Shown one piece after another: positions 16,587-25,596 of a stretch of DNA of 64,000 bases (its first letter is position 1; each line of letters opens with the position of its first letter). This stretch comes from Antarcticibacterium arcticum (GTDB lineage: Bacteria > Bacteroidota > Bacteroidia > Flavobacteriales > Flavobacteriaceae). The stretch lies in NCBI RefSeq assembly GCF_007993795.1, contig NZ_CP042476.1, positions 2,294,001-2,358,000 on the forward strand. The letters are read 5' to 3'. A program made the position numbers and the translations under genes. The notes beneath the pieces were generated by a model that saw nothing but the letters and a program-made list of their open reading frames with translations, was not told the origin of the DNA and did not search any database.

Positions 16587-19418
16587 TTATTTCATTTTCT
16601 TTTTCACCGCAACTTCCTGGTATCCTTCAACTACATCGCCTTCTTTAATATCGTTGTAATTTTTGATCTGCATACCACAGTCGTAACCTTTGGAAACTTC
16701 CTTAACATCATCCTTGAAACGTTTAAGAGAGGAAAGCTCACCTGTGTAAACAACAACTCCGTCACGTATCAACCTAATACCATTGTTTCTAAATATCTTA
16801 CCAGAAGTTACCATACAACCTGCAATGGTACCAATCTTGGATATTTTGAAAGTCTCCCTAATCTCGGCAGTACCTGTGATCTCTTCTTTCATAATTGGAG
16901 ATAACATTCCTTCCATTGCATCCTTAAGATCATTTATGGCATCATAAATAATAGAATACAGTCTTACGTCTATTTCTTCCTTATCTGCAAGTTGTCTTGC
17001 ATTTCCGGCAGGCCTTACGTTAAATCCAATTATTACCGCATCTGAAGCTGAAGCCAGCAATACATCACTTTCGGTAATTGGACCCACTCCTTTATGGATG
17101 ATATTCACCTGGATCTCTTCCGTAGAAAGTTTCTGGAAACTGTCTGTAAGAGCTTCCACAGATCCATCCACATCCCCTTTCAAAATAATATTGATTTCCT
17201 TGAAATCTCCAAGGGCTATACGTCTACCAATCTCATCAAGAGTAATATGACGCTGTGTTCTTACAGATTGTTCTCTTTGTAACTGTGTTCGTCGTGCAGC
17301 AACATCTTTGGCCTCACGTTCATCCAGCATTACCCTGAACTTGTCACCCGCCTGTGGCGCGCCATCAAGACCAAGAATAGATACCGGGGAAGCAGGTCCC
17401 GCAACCGGAACATCCTTACCACGTTCATCCTGCATTGCTTTAATTTTACCACTGTGCCTGCCCGCAAGAACGTAATCTCCTATTCTAAGGGACCCGTCCT
17501 GCACCAGTACTGTGGAAACATAGCCTCTTCCTTTATCAAGGAAAGCCTCCACTACTGTTCCTTTTCCGGGTTTATTAGGATTTGCTTTCAATTCCAGTAT
17601 CTCTGCTTCCAGCAATACCTTTTCAAGCAATTCTTTTACACCTAAACCTGTTTTAGCCGAGATATCCTGGGATTGGATCTTACCTCCCCAATCTTCAACC
17701 AAAAGGTTCATTTGCGCAAGTTTTTCCTTGATCTTTTCAGGATTTGCCGTTGGAAGGTCTGCCTTGTTTATAGCAAACACAATAGGAACTCCTGCAGCCT
17801 GGGCGTGGGAAATTGCTTCTTTTGTTTGCGGCATCACATCATCATCTGCAGCGATCACAATAATTGCGATATCTGTTACCTGTGCACCCCTCGCCCGCAT
17901 CGCGGTAAAGGCTTCGTGACCCGGTGTATCCAGGAATGCGATCTTTTGACCACCTTCCAGAACAACCCCGTAGGCACCAATATGCTGGGTAATACCCCCG
18001 CTTTCACCTGCGATAACATTTTCTTTTCTTATATAATCCAAAAGGGAAGTTTTCCCGTGATCTACGTGACCCATTACGGTAACTATAGGAGCTCTACCTA
18101 CAAGATCCTCAGGATTATCTTCTACTATTTCAGAAACTTCTTCAATATCTGCAGATACAAATTCTACTTCATAATCAAATTCACTAGCAACAATACTAAG
18201 GGTTTCTGCATCAAGTCGCTGGTTCATTGTAACCATCATACCAAGCGACATACAAGCCGAAATAATTTTTGTAACCGGCACATCCATCATCGTAGCAACC
18301 TCGCTTACAGTAACAAATTCGGTTACTTTAAGAATCTTGCTGTCTGTCTCCTGCTGTGCAAGGTCATCTTCAGATCTTTGACGGTGCTGGTCTCTCTTAT
18401 CTCTTCTATATTTTGCTCCTTTTCCTTTTCCGCCTTTACCCTGAAGTTTTTCAAGGGTCTCACGAATTTGCTTTTGTACTTCTTCTTCGCTTGGCTCTTC
18501 CTTGGAAATAGCAGGTCTGGCCGGTTTTTTACCGCCTGGACCCGGCTTGCCTTTATATCCGCCGCCGGTTGCAGGTGCAGTTGTTCCGGGAGCTCCCTTC
18601 ACATCTTTGCTTATTCTTCTACGGCGTTTTTTATTCTTATCCTTATCTGCTGCACTACCGGCAACAGGTTTCTTTTCATCCTTTTTCTTAACCGGTTTCT
18701 TAAACTGGGAAAGATCGATCTTCTCCCCTGTAAAGTTGGGCCCGTTAAGTTTGGTATACTGGGTTTTAATGGTAGAATCTACAGGCTCATTTTCACCACC
18801 TTCAACGGGTGTTGGAGCTGTAGTTTCAGAAGGAACAGGCTTGCTTTCTTCCTTAGCAGCCGGACTAACAGTTTCCTCTTTTGGTGTCTCTGCTGTTTTA
18901 GCGGGAGCTTCAGTTTTTTCAACCTCCGGTTTCTCCGCTGCCGGAGTTTCTGGTTTTGGAGCTTCGGCCTTTGGAGCTTCAGCCTCTTTTACTTCAGCCT
19001 TGGGCTGCTCAACTTCTTTAGGGGTTTCTTTAGGAGCTTCAGGAGTTTGATCTTCCGGCTTTTTATCAAGGTCAATTTTACCAACCTTTTTAGGGCCTTC
19101 AAGTTTTGTCCTGGCACTTACAACTTCCTGTTGTCTAACATCAGCTTTTTTCTTTTCCTCAATCTCTTTCTCACGGGCCAAACGCAATTCTTCTTTCTCC
19201 TTGCGTTTTTCCTCTCCAACTTCCTTAGATGCTACCTTTTTACTTTTGTCTGTTTGAAATTCATCAAAAAGCACCTGGTAAACATTTTCAGAGATCTTGG
19301 TGGTAGGACGCGCTTCTATGTCGTGACCTTGAGAATTTAAAAATTCCACAGCACGATCTAGCGAAATATTGAATTCACGTAGTACCTTGTTTAATCGCAT
19401 TGTTTTTGCTTCAGCCAT
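16587..19418 (-). CDS. infB: Translation initiation factor IF-2
   Basis: A 943-residue GTPase that brings fMet-tRNA to the 30S subunit. An N-terminal IF2N helix (residues 1-60) is followed by a long low-complexity Lys/Glu/Pro/Ala stretch (about 60-330), then the IF2N second copy, the G domain with G1 GHVDHGKTSLLDYI, G3 DTPGHEAF and G4 NKAD, and the beta-barrel and C-terminal fMet-binding domains. Length is normal for Bacteroidota. The Ala/Pro/Glu-rich linker produces a long stop-free antisense frame that is not a gene. Last gene of rimP-nusA-infB, 59 bp after nusA. Confidence 0.98.
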   Translation of the reverse strand: MAEAKTMRLNKVLREFNISLDRAVEFLNSQGHDIEARPTTKISENVYQVLFDEFQTDKSKKVASKEVGEEKRKEKEELRLAREKEIEEKKKADVRQQEVVSARTKLEGPKKVGKIDLDKKPEDQTPEAPKETPKEVEQPKAEVKEAEAPKAEAPKPETPAAEKPEVEKTEAPAKTAETPKEETVSPAAKEESKPVPSETTAPTPVEGGENEPVDSTIKTQYTKLNGPNFTGEKIDLSQFKKPVKKKDEKKPVAGSAADKDKNKKRRRRISKDVKGAPGTTAPATGGGYKGKPGPGGKKPARPAISKEEPSEEEVQKQIRETLEKLQGKGGKGKGAKYRRDKRDQHRQRSEDDLAQQETDSKILKVTEFVTVSEVATMMDVPVTKIISACMSLGMMVTMNQRLDAETLSIVASEFDYEVEFVSADIEEVSEIVEDNPEDLVGRAPIVTVMGHVDHGKTSLLDYIRKENVIAGESGGITQHIGAYGVVLEGGQKIAFLDTPGHEAFTAMRARGAQVTDIAIIVIAADDDVMPQTKEAISHAQAAGVPIVFAINKADLPTANPEKIKEKLAQMNLLVEDWGGKIQSQDISAKTGLGVKELLEKVLLEAEILELKANPNKPGKGTVVEAFLDKGRGYVSTVLVQDGSLRIGDYVLAGRHSGKIKAMQDERGKDVPVAGPASPVSILGLDGAPQAGDKFRVMLDEREAKDVAARRTQLQREQSVRTQRHITLDEIGRRIALGDFKEINIILKGDVDGSVEALTDSFQKLSTEEIQVNIIHKGVGPITESDVLLASASDAVIIGFNVRPAGNARQLADKEEIDVRLYSIIYDAINDLKDAMEGMLSPIMKEEITGTAEIRETFKISKIGTIAGCMVTSGKIFRNNGIRLIRDGVVVYTGELSSLKRFKDDVKEVSKGYDCGMQIKNYNDIKEGDVVEGYQEVAVKKKMK

Positions 19419-19477
19419 AAATTGCCCTCTAAATTACCTCTTAATTATTAGTGTATGTTTATAAAAATAAACAAATT

Positions 19478-20710
19478 TTATTCTTCAAATTCATCTCTCA
19501 ACACCTGAATTACTTCACGTATTGTTTCTTCTTCAAGATCTGTACGACGCACAAGGTCATCCACATCCTGTTCCAAAATACTCTTGGCGGTATCAAGACC
19601 TATTTTGGCAAATTCGGCAATTACCCAATCCTCGATCTCATCGGCAAATTCCCTAAGCTCAACATCTTCTTCTCCACCATCTCTAAACACGTCTATTTCA
19701 TAGCCGGTAAGCTGGCCCGCAAGCCTTATATTGTGGCCTCCACGCCCAATTGCCTTGGAAACCTCTTCAGGTCTCAGCATCACCTCAGCACGTTTATTTT
19801 CTTCATCCAGTTTAATGGAAGTGATCTTTGCCGGGCTTAATGCACGGGTAATAAATAATTGGTCGTTACTGGTGTAATTAATAACATCTATGTTCTCATT
19901 GCCCAATTCTCTCACAATACTGTGAATTCTTGACCCTTTCATCCCCACACAGGCCCCTACAGGATCTATCCTGTCATCATAAGAATCTACAGCAACTTTT
20001 GCTTTTTCACCCGGGATCCTTACCACCTTCTTAACAGTGATCAATCCATCAAAAACCTCAGGGATCTCCTGTTCAAATAATTTTTCAAGAAAAACGGGAG
20101 CAGTACGCGACATAATAATTTGCGGCTTGCTGCCTTTTAACTCAACGCTTTCAATTATACCTCTTACGTTTTCTCCTTTTCTGAAAAAATCTGAAGGGAT
20201 CTGCCTGTCTTTTGGTAAAATGATCTCGTTGCCCTCATCATCAAGTAAAATGATGGCCCGGTGGCGAATATGGTGTACTTCTGCAGTATATATTTCTCCT
20301 TCAAGATCTTTGAACTGCTTATAGATATTGGTATTATCATGCTCGTGGATCTTGGCTATAAGATTTTGGCGCAATGCCAAAATAGAACGTCTTCCAAGAT
20401 CTATTAACTTAACTTCTTCTGAAACATCTTCCCCAACCTCAAAATCGGGTTCGATCTTGCGGGCTTCAGAAAGCGATATTTCCTGATTTGGATCTTCCAC
20501 TTCCCCATCTGCCACAACAACCCTGTTTCTCCAAATTTCCAAATCCCCTTTATCGGGATTTACAATAATATCGAAGTTATCATCTTCTCCATACTTCTTT
20601 TTCAAAGCACTCCTGAACACATCCTCCAGGATCGCCATTAAGGTTACACGATCTATTAACTTATCGTCTTTAAATTCTGAAAAAGACTCAATTAAGGCGA
20701 TATTTTCCAT
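19478..20710 (-). CDS. nusA: Transcription termination/antitermination factor NusA
   Basis: A 410-residue RNA polymerase-binding protein: N-terminal domain (1-125), S1 domain (about 130-200, GEIYTAEVHHIRHRAIILL), two KH domains (GVRI-type DPVGACVGMKGSRIHSIVREL and VSKAIGRGGHNIRLAGQLTG). The C-terminal acidic repeats of E. coli NusA are replaced by a short acidic tail, as expected in this phylum. It promotes pausing and hairpin-dependent termination, which matters because its own operon has a terminator-like hairpin in its leader. It lies 12 bp downstream of rimP. Confidence 0.97.
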   Translation of the reverse strand: MENIALIESFSEFKDDKLIDRVTLMAILEDVFRSALKKKYGEDDNFDIIVNPDKGDLEIWRNRVVVADGEVEDPNQEISLSEARKIEPDFEVGEDVSEEVKLIDLGRRSILALRQNLIAKIHEHDNTNIYKQFKDLEGEIYTAEVHHIRHRAIILLDDEGNEIILPKDRQIPSDFFRKGENVRGIIESVELKGSKPQIIMSRTAPVFLEKLFEQEIPEVFDGLITVKKVVRIPGEKAKVAVDSYDDRIDPVGACVGMKGSRIHSIVRELGNENIDVINYTSNDQLFITRALSPAKITSIKLDEENKRAEVMLRPEEVSKAIGRGGHNIRLAGQLTGYEIDVFRDGGEEDVELREFADEIEDWVIAEFAKIGLDTAKSILEQDVDDLVRRTDLEEETIREVIQVLRDEFEE

Positions 20711-20722
20711 ATCAGTTTATTA

Positions 20723-21184
20723 TTAAAATGTTATCACAACTTTAGCCTTCTCAATCTCATCAAAAGCTATATTGATTTCTTTATCTACAGTTATCTTTCC
20801 CTTTCCCACAGGCTTGGGTTCCCTTGCCTGCCAGGACAACACAATGCCCTCATCATTAACCGCGGTCAATTTTCCTTCAAATTTATTGGAATTTGCCCGG
20901 ACTTCAAGATTTCTACCAATATTTTTCTTGAATTGTCGGGGAAATTTTAGGGGCTCTGATACCCCGGCGGAAGCAACCTCCAGGGAGAAATCTTCTTCTT
21001 CCCGGTCCAGATTGTTTTCTATCTTACGGCTTACCGCTATACAATCGTTTACCGACACCCCATCATCACCATCTATCACTATAAGAATATGATTTTGATC
21101 ATCAATGACCAGGGAAATTAAAAATAAGGAATTGTTTTCTTCAAATGCCTCCTCCAGCAATTTTTTTACTCGCTCCTGCAACAT
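20723..21184 (-). CDS. rimP: Ribosome maturation factor RimP
   Basis: A 153-residue protein needed for assembly of the 30S subunit. The N-terminal domain contains LISLVIDDQNHILIVIDGDDGVSVNDC and the linker EVASAGVSEPLKFPRQFKKNIGR, here read in segments; the C-terminal Sm-like domain ends in FDEIEKAKVVITF. The reading frame is open 99 bases further upstream, but those codons would run through the leader hairpin and encode an untypical basic peptide. The ATG at 21182-21184 (MLQERVKK) matches the family and is chosen. First gene of the rimP-nusA-infB operon. Confidence 0.94.
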   Translation of the reverse strand: MLQERVKKLLEEAFEENNSLFLISLVIDDQNHILIVIDGDDGVSVNDCIAVSRKIENNLDREEEDFSLEVASAGVSEPLKFPRQFKKNIGRNLEVRANSNKFEGKLTAVNDEGIVLSWQAREPKPVGKGKITVDKEINIAFDEIEKAKVVITF

Positions 21185-21190
21185 ATAAGT

Positions 21191-21219
21191 TATAAAAAGA
21201 GGGGACTTTTCGTCCCCTC
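21191..21219 (-). terminator. Terminator-like hairpin in the rimP-nusA-infB leader
   Basis: On the minus strand the perfect 8-bp stem GAGGGGAC / GTCCCCTC with loop GAAAA is followed directly by TTTTTATA. It has the form of an intrinsic terminator and ends seven bases before the rimP ATG, with no gene of the same strand upstream. It therefore appears to sit inside the operon's own 5' leader, as an attenuator would. Confidence 0.75.
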
Positions 21220-21246
21220 GCTGTATTTTTTTTCGTTTCAACGCTG

Positions 21247-21254
21247 CAAAGATA
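21247..21254 (-). promoter_or_regulatory. Candidate -7 element of the rimP-nusA-infB operon
   Basis: TATCTTTG on the minus strand fits TAnnTTTG exactly. Transcription would start near 21242, giving a leader of about 58 nt that contains the hairpin at 21199-21219. The -33 region shows only TTCG at the right distance. Confidence 0.6.
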
Positions 21255-21436
21255 ACAAAATTTTCCCAAAATCGAAACTGCATTTAAAATGAAAATTTAT
21301 TTGTAAATTTATTAAAACAATCATTTTAAAGCCCTTATCTATAAATGTTCCAGGCATAACGAGCAAGGCAGGGAACCTTAAAAATACGGGTTAATTATCT
21401 CAACTGGATTTAAAGCTAACATCTTAAAAATTACAA

Positions 21437-22276
21437 ATGAAAAAAATACTGGTACCTACAGATTTTTCTGAACACGCAGTACACGCTTTAAAGGTTGCGG
21501 CTCAATTGGCTAAACGATATAAAGGGGAAATTTTTCTTCTCCACATGTTGGAACTGCCGCTTCAGCTTGTTGGTTCTTCCGGAAGCCCCATAGGCGGAAC
21601 CAGCCAGAACCTTCCAGAGGCTTTGTACTTCATGAAACTTGCTAAAAAAAGATTTACAGAAATCATGCGCGAACCTTTCCTTGACGGGATTAAAGTTCAT
21701 GAAACTGTAGAGTTTCACCAGGCTTTTGAGGGGATCATGGAGGTGAGCGAAAAATACCAATGTGATCTTATAGTGATGGGATCTCATGGAGCTTCCGGCT
21801 TTAAAGAAATGTTTATTGGATCTAATACCGAAAAGGTGGTGCGCAATTCTAATATCCCAGTTCTGGTAATTAAAAATGAACACCCCCATTTTAATGTGAA
21901 TGATTTTGTTTTTGCTACAGATTGTGATATTGAAAATAAACACACCCTCCAACAGGCGCTGAAATTTGCGAATAAGATCGAAGCGAAAATGCATCTTGTT
22001 TATATTAATACGGCAAATAATTTTCGTACCAGTGAAGAGGCAAATAAATGTTTGACAGATTTTATAAAGGGCGAGGAAATAAGAGATTACAGCTTTACCG
22101 TTTGGAACGATGTAACTGTAGAGAACGGCATCCTTAATTTTGCACAGCACATTGGCGCAGGATTAATTGGAATTAGCACGCACGGCCGCAAGGGACTGGC
22201 ACATTTTTTTAATGGTAGCATTAGCGAGGATCTTGTAAACCATGCACAACGGCCGGTAGTGACTTTTAAAATTTAG
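21437..22276 (+). CDS. Universal stress protein (tandem UspA domains)
   Basis: A 279-residue cytosolic protein with two Usp folds. The first (1-147) starts MKKILVPTDFSEHAVHALK and has the nucleotide-binding pattern GSHGASGFKEMFIGSNTEKVV (G-2x-G-9x-G-S/T). The second ends with GISTHGRKGLAHFFNGSISE. This arrangement suggests ATP binding, but the function is not defined. It stands divergent from rimP with 252 bp between; I recognise no FNR-type box in front of it, unlike the second usp gene at 28117. Its stop codon overlaps the end of the convergent AsmA-like gene by four bases. Confidence 0.92.
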   Translation: MKKILVPTDFSEHAVHALKVAAQLAKRYKGEIFLLHMLELPLQLVGSSGSPIGGTSQNLPEALYFMKLAKKRFTEIMREPFLDGIKVHETVEFHQAFEGIMEVSEKYQCDLIVMGSHGASGFKEMFIGSNTEKVVRNSNIPVLVIKNEHPHFNVNDFVFATDCDIENKHTLQQALKFANKIEAKMHLVYINTANNFRTSEEANKCLTDFIKGEEIRDYSFTVWNDVTVENGILNFAQHIGAGLIGISTHGRKGLAHFFNGSISEDLVNHAQRPVVTFKI

Positions 22277-23787
22277 AAAAAGGTTTTAAGGGCACCGTCC
22301 CTAATACAAAGCCATAGAAAATTCCAAAAGGATTTTGTTTTGTCCCTTTGGGTCTCAATACTTTCCTGTTTCACATCCTCATTTATCGCATCATTTTTTA
22401 TAATAAGATTTGCAAGCCTGGAAAGAAATGATTTTCTTTTCTCTTCCCCATCTTTAAGGATATTCACTTTGAAATCGCGATATCCCATCTGCATGTCACC
22501 CGAGGCCTGGCTCCTGTTGCCGTAAAAGTTATATGATAGGGATTCTATAAGCCCTTCTGTTTCTACATTCATCGCGTATTTCAGGAAAGGATTCATAGCT
22601 TCTGCTTTAATGGCAGCCAGCGACCCCCATACATGAAACTCATCCATAGAATTGCTCACATCAAAATCCCAGTTTAGGGTGAGGCGGGAATTCCCCATAA
22701 ACACTGCTTTTGCTTTAATACGGGTTTTTGGGAATTGTCCGTTGCCCGGGTTAAAATTGACAAGGTCTTTAATCCCTGCCTGTACGTTCTGAAAACTTAT
22801 TTCAGCCGGCGGGCGTGATTCCAACACTTTTTCCTCATAAACTATTTTTGAATTCTTTACCGTAACAGAGTCCAGCTGCAGCTTTACGCCCAGCTCCCGG
22901 AGCATTTGGCTGTACATAGGTTTTATACGGGTATCATCTGTTACCAATTTATTCCGGTAGATCTGTAAATTGGCATTTTCAATATAGGTTTGAGGGCTTT
23001 TGATCATCAAACTATCTTCATTTTTACTCCAGCCCAGATCCTGAAAAGTAATTTGATCTACTTTCAGGGCGATCCAGTCTTTTTCATAGGGAATCTGCAA
23101 GTCAAATTGTGCACGGGATAATTTAGGAATTATTCTGAATTCAGTAAGCACAAGATCTTCTTTAAGCTCGACATTCCGGACCGTAATTGAATTCCACGCA
23201 TTAATTTCATAGAACAAAGAATCACTTTCCGCTTTATATGAATCATATTCAAACGGAATCAACGCCCCTTTATGTTTTTTGCCAAACAGCACCTTTTCCA
23301 GTTCAATATTTTTAATTGAAACAAAAAGTGTGTTGCTCGCCGAATCATTCTCAATTACCCGTAAACTACCACCTATTACCCGGAACTTCTTTAAAAGTAA
23401 ATTTCTTTCAATCTCCTCTCCCTCAGCTACCTTTTTTACCGTGGCTGTGTCACTTTTATTTATAACAATAACCGGTGCTATTAATTCAAGGGAGCCAATT
23501 TCAAAATCTCCGGACCGTAAGTAGGAGCTGTAACTAAAATTCCTGATGTTGACCCGGGAAGCACTTAGCTTTACCCCTTGATTATTCATCAAAATATTGG
23601 AGATGGAACTGTTGCCACCCAGCACATTTACAGATATGTCATCATAGGAAAGTACCGAGGAAGGAAATTCTTTTTCCAGACCCGTGATAATTTGATCTTT
23701 TATGTATTTATTTAGTAAGTAAACAGCACCTATCCCGACTGTTATAAGCACTGCCACGAGGATAAAAAGATTTTTCCTTTTTTTCAA
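22273..23787 (-). CDS. AsmA-like / DUF748-type membrane-anchored protein
   Basis: A 504-residue protein with one N-terminal membrane helix (residues 6-26, NLFILVAVLITVGIGAVYLL) and a long beta-rich periplasmic part made of short repeated strands such as SYDDISVNVLGGNSSISNI and FEIGSLELIAPVIVINKSD. This organisation is that of AsmA/DUF748 proteins, which span the periplasm and are implicated in outer-membrane lipid or assembly functions. The match is by overall pattern only, so the specific role is open. The C-terminus ends in a short hydrophobic segment. No operon partner is visible. Confidence 0.6.
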   Translation of the reverse strand: MKKRKNLFILVAVLITVGIGAVYLLNKYIKDQIITGLEKEFPSSVLSYDDISVNVLGGNSSISNILMNNQGVKLSASRVNIRNFSYSSYLRSGDFEIGSLELIAPVIVINKSDTATVKKVAEGEEIERNLLLKKFRVIGGSLRVIENDSASNTLFVSIKNIELEKVLFGKKHKGALIPFEYDSYKAESDSLFYEINAWNSITVRNVELKEDLVLTEFRIIPKLSRAQFDLQIPYEKDWIALKVDQITFQDLGWSKNEDSLMIKSPQTYIENANLQIYRNKLVTDDTRIKPMYSQMLRELGVKLQLDSVTVKNSKIVYEEKVLESRPPAEISFQNVQAGIKDLVNFNPGNGQFPKTRIKAKAVFMGNSRLTLNWDFDVSNSMDEFHVWGSLAAIKAEAMNPFLKYAMNVETEGLIESLSYNFYGNRSQASGDMQMGYRDFKVNILKDGEEKRKSFLSRLANLIIKNDAINEDVKQESIETQRDKTKSFWNFLWLCIRDGALKTFF

Positions 23788-23975
23788 AAATCAGGTTTAG
23801 GCTTGTAAAATTACAAATATGAACGCCTGAGCCTGCTTTGATAAGAAACTTTAACTTAATATTCTCAAGACTTGAGGATATAGGTTAAATTTAAGTCAAA
23901 TGATGAAAAACTTATTTTCTTTGGTGGTATGGGCATTATATTTGCCCTTTCCCACCGAACTAATTTATTTATGCA

Positions 23976-24191
23976 ATGATTTTTAAAATGATCCTTAAAA
24001 TAGGAATTCTGGCAATAGAAATTTTTCTTGCCGTTTATAGCCTGGCACTATCTGATAGTCTGCTGGTTAAATTCCTGTTCTTTGCTTTTTCAGCAATGAT
24101 CATTGCATTTGCGGTAACCAAGGTTACAAATAAGTTGTTACCTTCAGATAAAGATTATGTTTCTACAGATCAGGAACACGAAAAATTATAA
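23976..24191 (+). CDS. Small membrane protein of unknown function
   Basis: A 71-residue protein with two hydrophobic segments (about 6-26 and 30-48) and a polar charged C-terminus (KLLPSDKDYVSTDQEHEKL). I do not recognise a family. ATG at 23976 or 23988 could serve as start. A good terminator follows 54 bp after the stop, which supports an independent real transcript. Confidence 0.6.
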   Translation: MIFKMILKIGILAIEIFLAVYSLALSDSLLVKFLFFAFSAMIIAFAVTKVTNKLLPSDKDYVSTDQEHEKL

Positions 24192-24244
24192 AATAATACT
24201 GTGAGAAGCGATACTGGTAAAGGCTTCTTCAAGAATTAAATCAT

Positions 24245-24277
24245 CCGGTGAAGTCTTCTTCATCGGGTTTTGTTTTT
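24245..24277 (+). terminator. Intrinsic terminator after the 71-residue membrane protein gene
   Basis: CCGGTGAAG pairs with CTTCATCGG (one G-T pair) around TCTT and is followed by TTTTGTTTTT. Confidence 0.8.
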
Positions 24278-24288
24278 AAAAAAGAATC

Positions 24289-24920
24289 ATGAAGATCATT
24301 TGTATTGCCGATACTCATAATAAACACCAGCAATTACTTATCCCCCGGGAGATGTAATTATTCATGCGGGTGATTTTACAGAGGCCGGGTCTAAAGAAGA
24401 GACCATGAATTTTTTAAATTGGTTCTCCGGCCTGCCTCATACGCATAAAATACTTGTTGCCGGAAACCATGACTTTTTCCTGGAAAAACACAGCGATCGT
24501 CTGGAGCAGATTATCCCTTCCAATATTCATTATTTAATTGATAGTGGGGTAACTATTCAAAATGTAAATTTTTGGGGAGCGCCCTACACTCATGGAAATG
24601 GCACCTGGGCCTTCAATATCCAGAGTAGTAATGAAATTTTAAAACACTGGAACCTCATTCCTTCCAACACCCACTATCTCATAACCCATACTCCACCCTA
24701 CAGGATATTGGATGAGCTGGATAACAAACGACACATTGGTTGCGAGCAACTCCTGCAGCGGGTAAGGTTTTTAAAAATACCTTTTCATGTTTTTGGCCAT
24801 AACCATAATGATTATGGAATAGAGAGATCACAAAATACCGTGTTTGTAAATGCAGCATCCCTGGATCAAAGGTACCGCCCCATTAATGCCCCACAAATTA
24901 TTCACTACAAGGATTCTTAA
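24289..24920 (+). pseudogene. Calcineurin-like metallophosphoesterase, one-base frameshift
   Basis: Reading from ATG 24289 gives MKIICIADTHNKHQQLL and stops at 24355-24357. Adding one C to the run of five C at 24342-24346 joins it to the downstream frame, giving PPGDVIIHAGDFTEAG and onwards to the stop at 24918-24920. The restored protein of about 210 residues has every metal-binding motif of the family: D-x-H (ADTH), GD (HAGDF), GNHD, the H of ITHTPP and GHNH. It would be a soluble di-metal phosphoesterase of unknown substrate. The intact motifs suggest a very recent mutation or a sequencing error in a homopolymer. An inverted repeat AACGTAC/GTACGTT lies directly after the stop (24919-24949). 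Confidence 0.85.
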
Positions 24921-25049
24921 CGTACTCTTAAAAAATTTCTTTGTACGTTAATTTAGTATTAATCTATTAAGCCTTAGGTTTTTGTTAACAAGTGTGGTAC
25001 TATCTTAGCTCCTCCAATACGATAGATTATTAATTCAAATTAAAGGAAT

Positions 25050-25379
25050 ATGAGCAACTTTACCCCCGAAGTTATAATTGACGAAGTTAAAAATCTGATC
25101 TCCTACAGCCTCATTAATAAAGATGTTGATGCCCATAAATTTGAAAGTCTTCACAATGCAGTTTTGAAAAAATATTTTGATGCCAAAGACATTAAGATAA
25201 ACTATATCTCACAAACCATAGATCTAAAATTGCCAATTTCCAATAACAACTATACGGGAATTACATTTGAGTGTCTAGATTTAAATAACTTTTTGCAATC
25301 CTGCCTGAAATCTGATGAGAAAAGTTTATTTTTTTACCAGAATTTACTAACCCATTATAATATAGTGGTTGCGGCATAA
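25050..25379 (+). CDS. Hypothetical soluble protein
   Basis: A 109-residue protein without signal peptide or membrane helix, alternating helices and strands (EVIIDEVKNLISYSLINKD, then INYISQTIDLKLPISN). I do not recognise it. It has its own terminator 22 bp after the stop, and TATCTTAG at 25001-25008 may be a -7 element. This supports a real single-gene transcript. Confidence 0.65.
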   Translation: MSNFTPEVIIDEVKNLISYSLINKDVDAHKFESLHNAVLKKYFDAKDIKINYISQTIDLKLPISNNNYTGITFECLDLNNFLQSCLKSDEKSLFFYQNLLTHYNIVVAA

Positions 25380-25401
25380 AATTTTACAACATTATATTTC
25401 T

Positions 25402-25427
25402 AAAGCCTTCACTTGTGGAGGCTTTTT
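25402..25427 (+). terminator. Intrinsic terminator after the 109-residue gene
   Basis: AAAGCCTTC pairs imperfectly with GGAGGCTTT around a short loop and runs into T5. Confidence 0.75.
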
Positions 25428-25537
25428 AATATTACACAACTAAAGCCTACCTTCTTCCTATTAATTTTATTTCAATAAATTCATTTTTATAACACGAAAT
25501 ATTCCAATAAATTAACGCGGCCAAGTTATAAAATCAT

Positions 25538-25568
25538 TTTGTTGGAGGTTTTGTAACTTCGCTTTTTG
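25538..25568 (+). promoter_or_regulatory. Candidate constitutive-type promoter of the PAS kinase gene
   Basis: TTTG at 25538-25541, 19 bp, then GCTTTTTG at 25561-25568, a fair match to the -33/-7 consensus TTTG-N19-TAnnTTTG. Unlike the FNR-box promoters in this window it keeps the -33 TTTG and has no inverted repeat. Confidence 0.45.
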
Positions 25569-25596
25569 AAAATTTATTCAGTTATTATAAGCGCCA

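Noticed and set aside
17673..19340. A 555-codon plus-strand reading frame opposite infB
   Set aside because: It lies wholly antisense to the well-supported IF-2 gene and encodes a Phe/Cys/Ser-rich, unrecognisable protein that mirrors the Lys/Glu/Pro/Ala linker of IF-2.
21301..21436. FNR-type promoter before the first usp gene
   Set aside because: No TGAn-N4-nTCA motif or clear TAnnTTTG element is found in this spacer.
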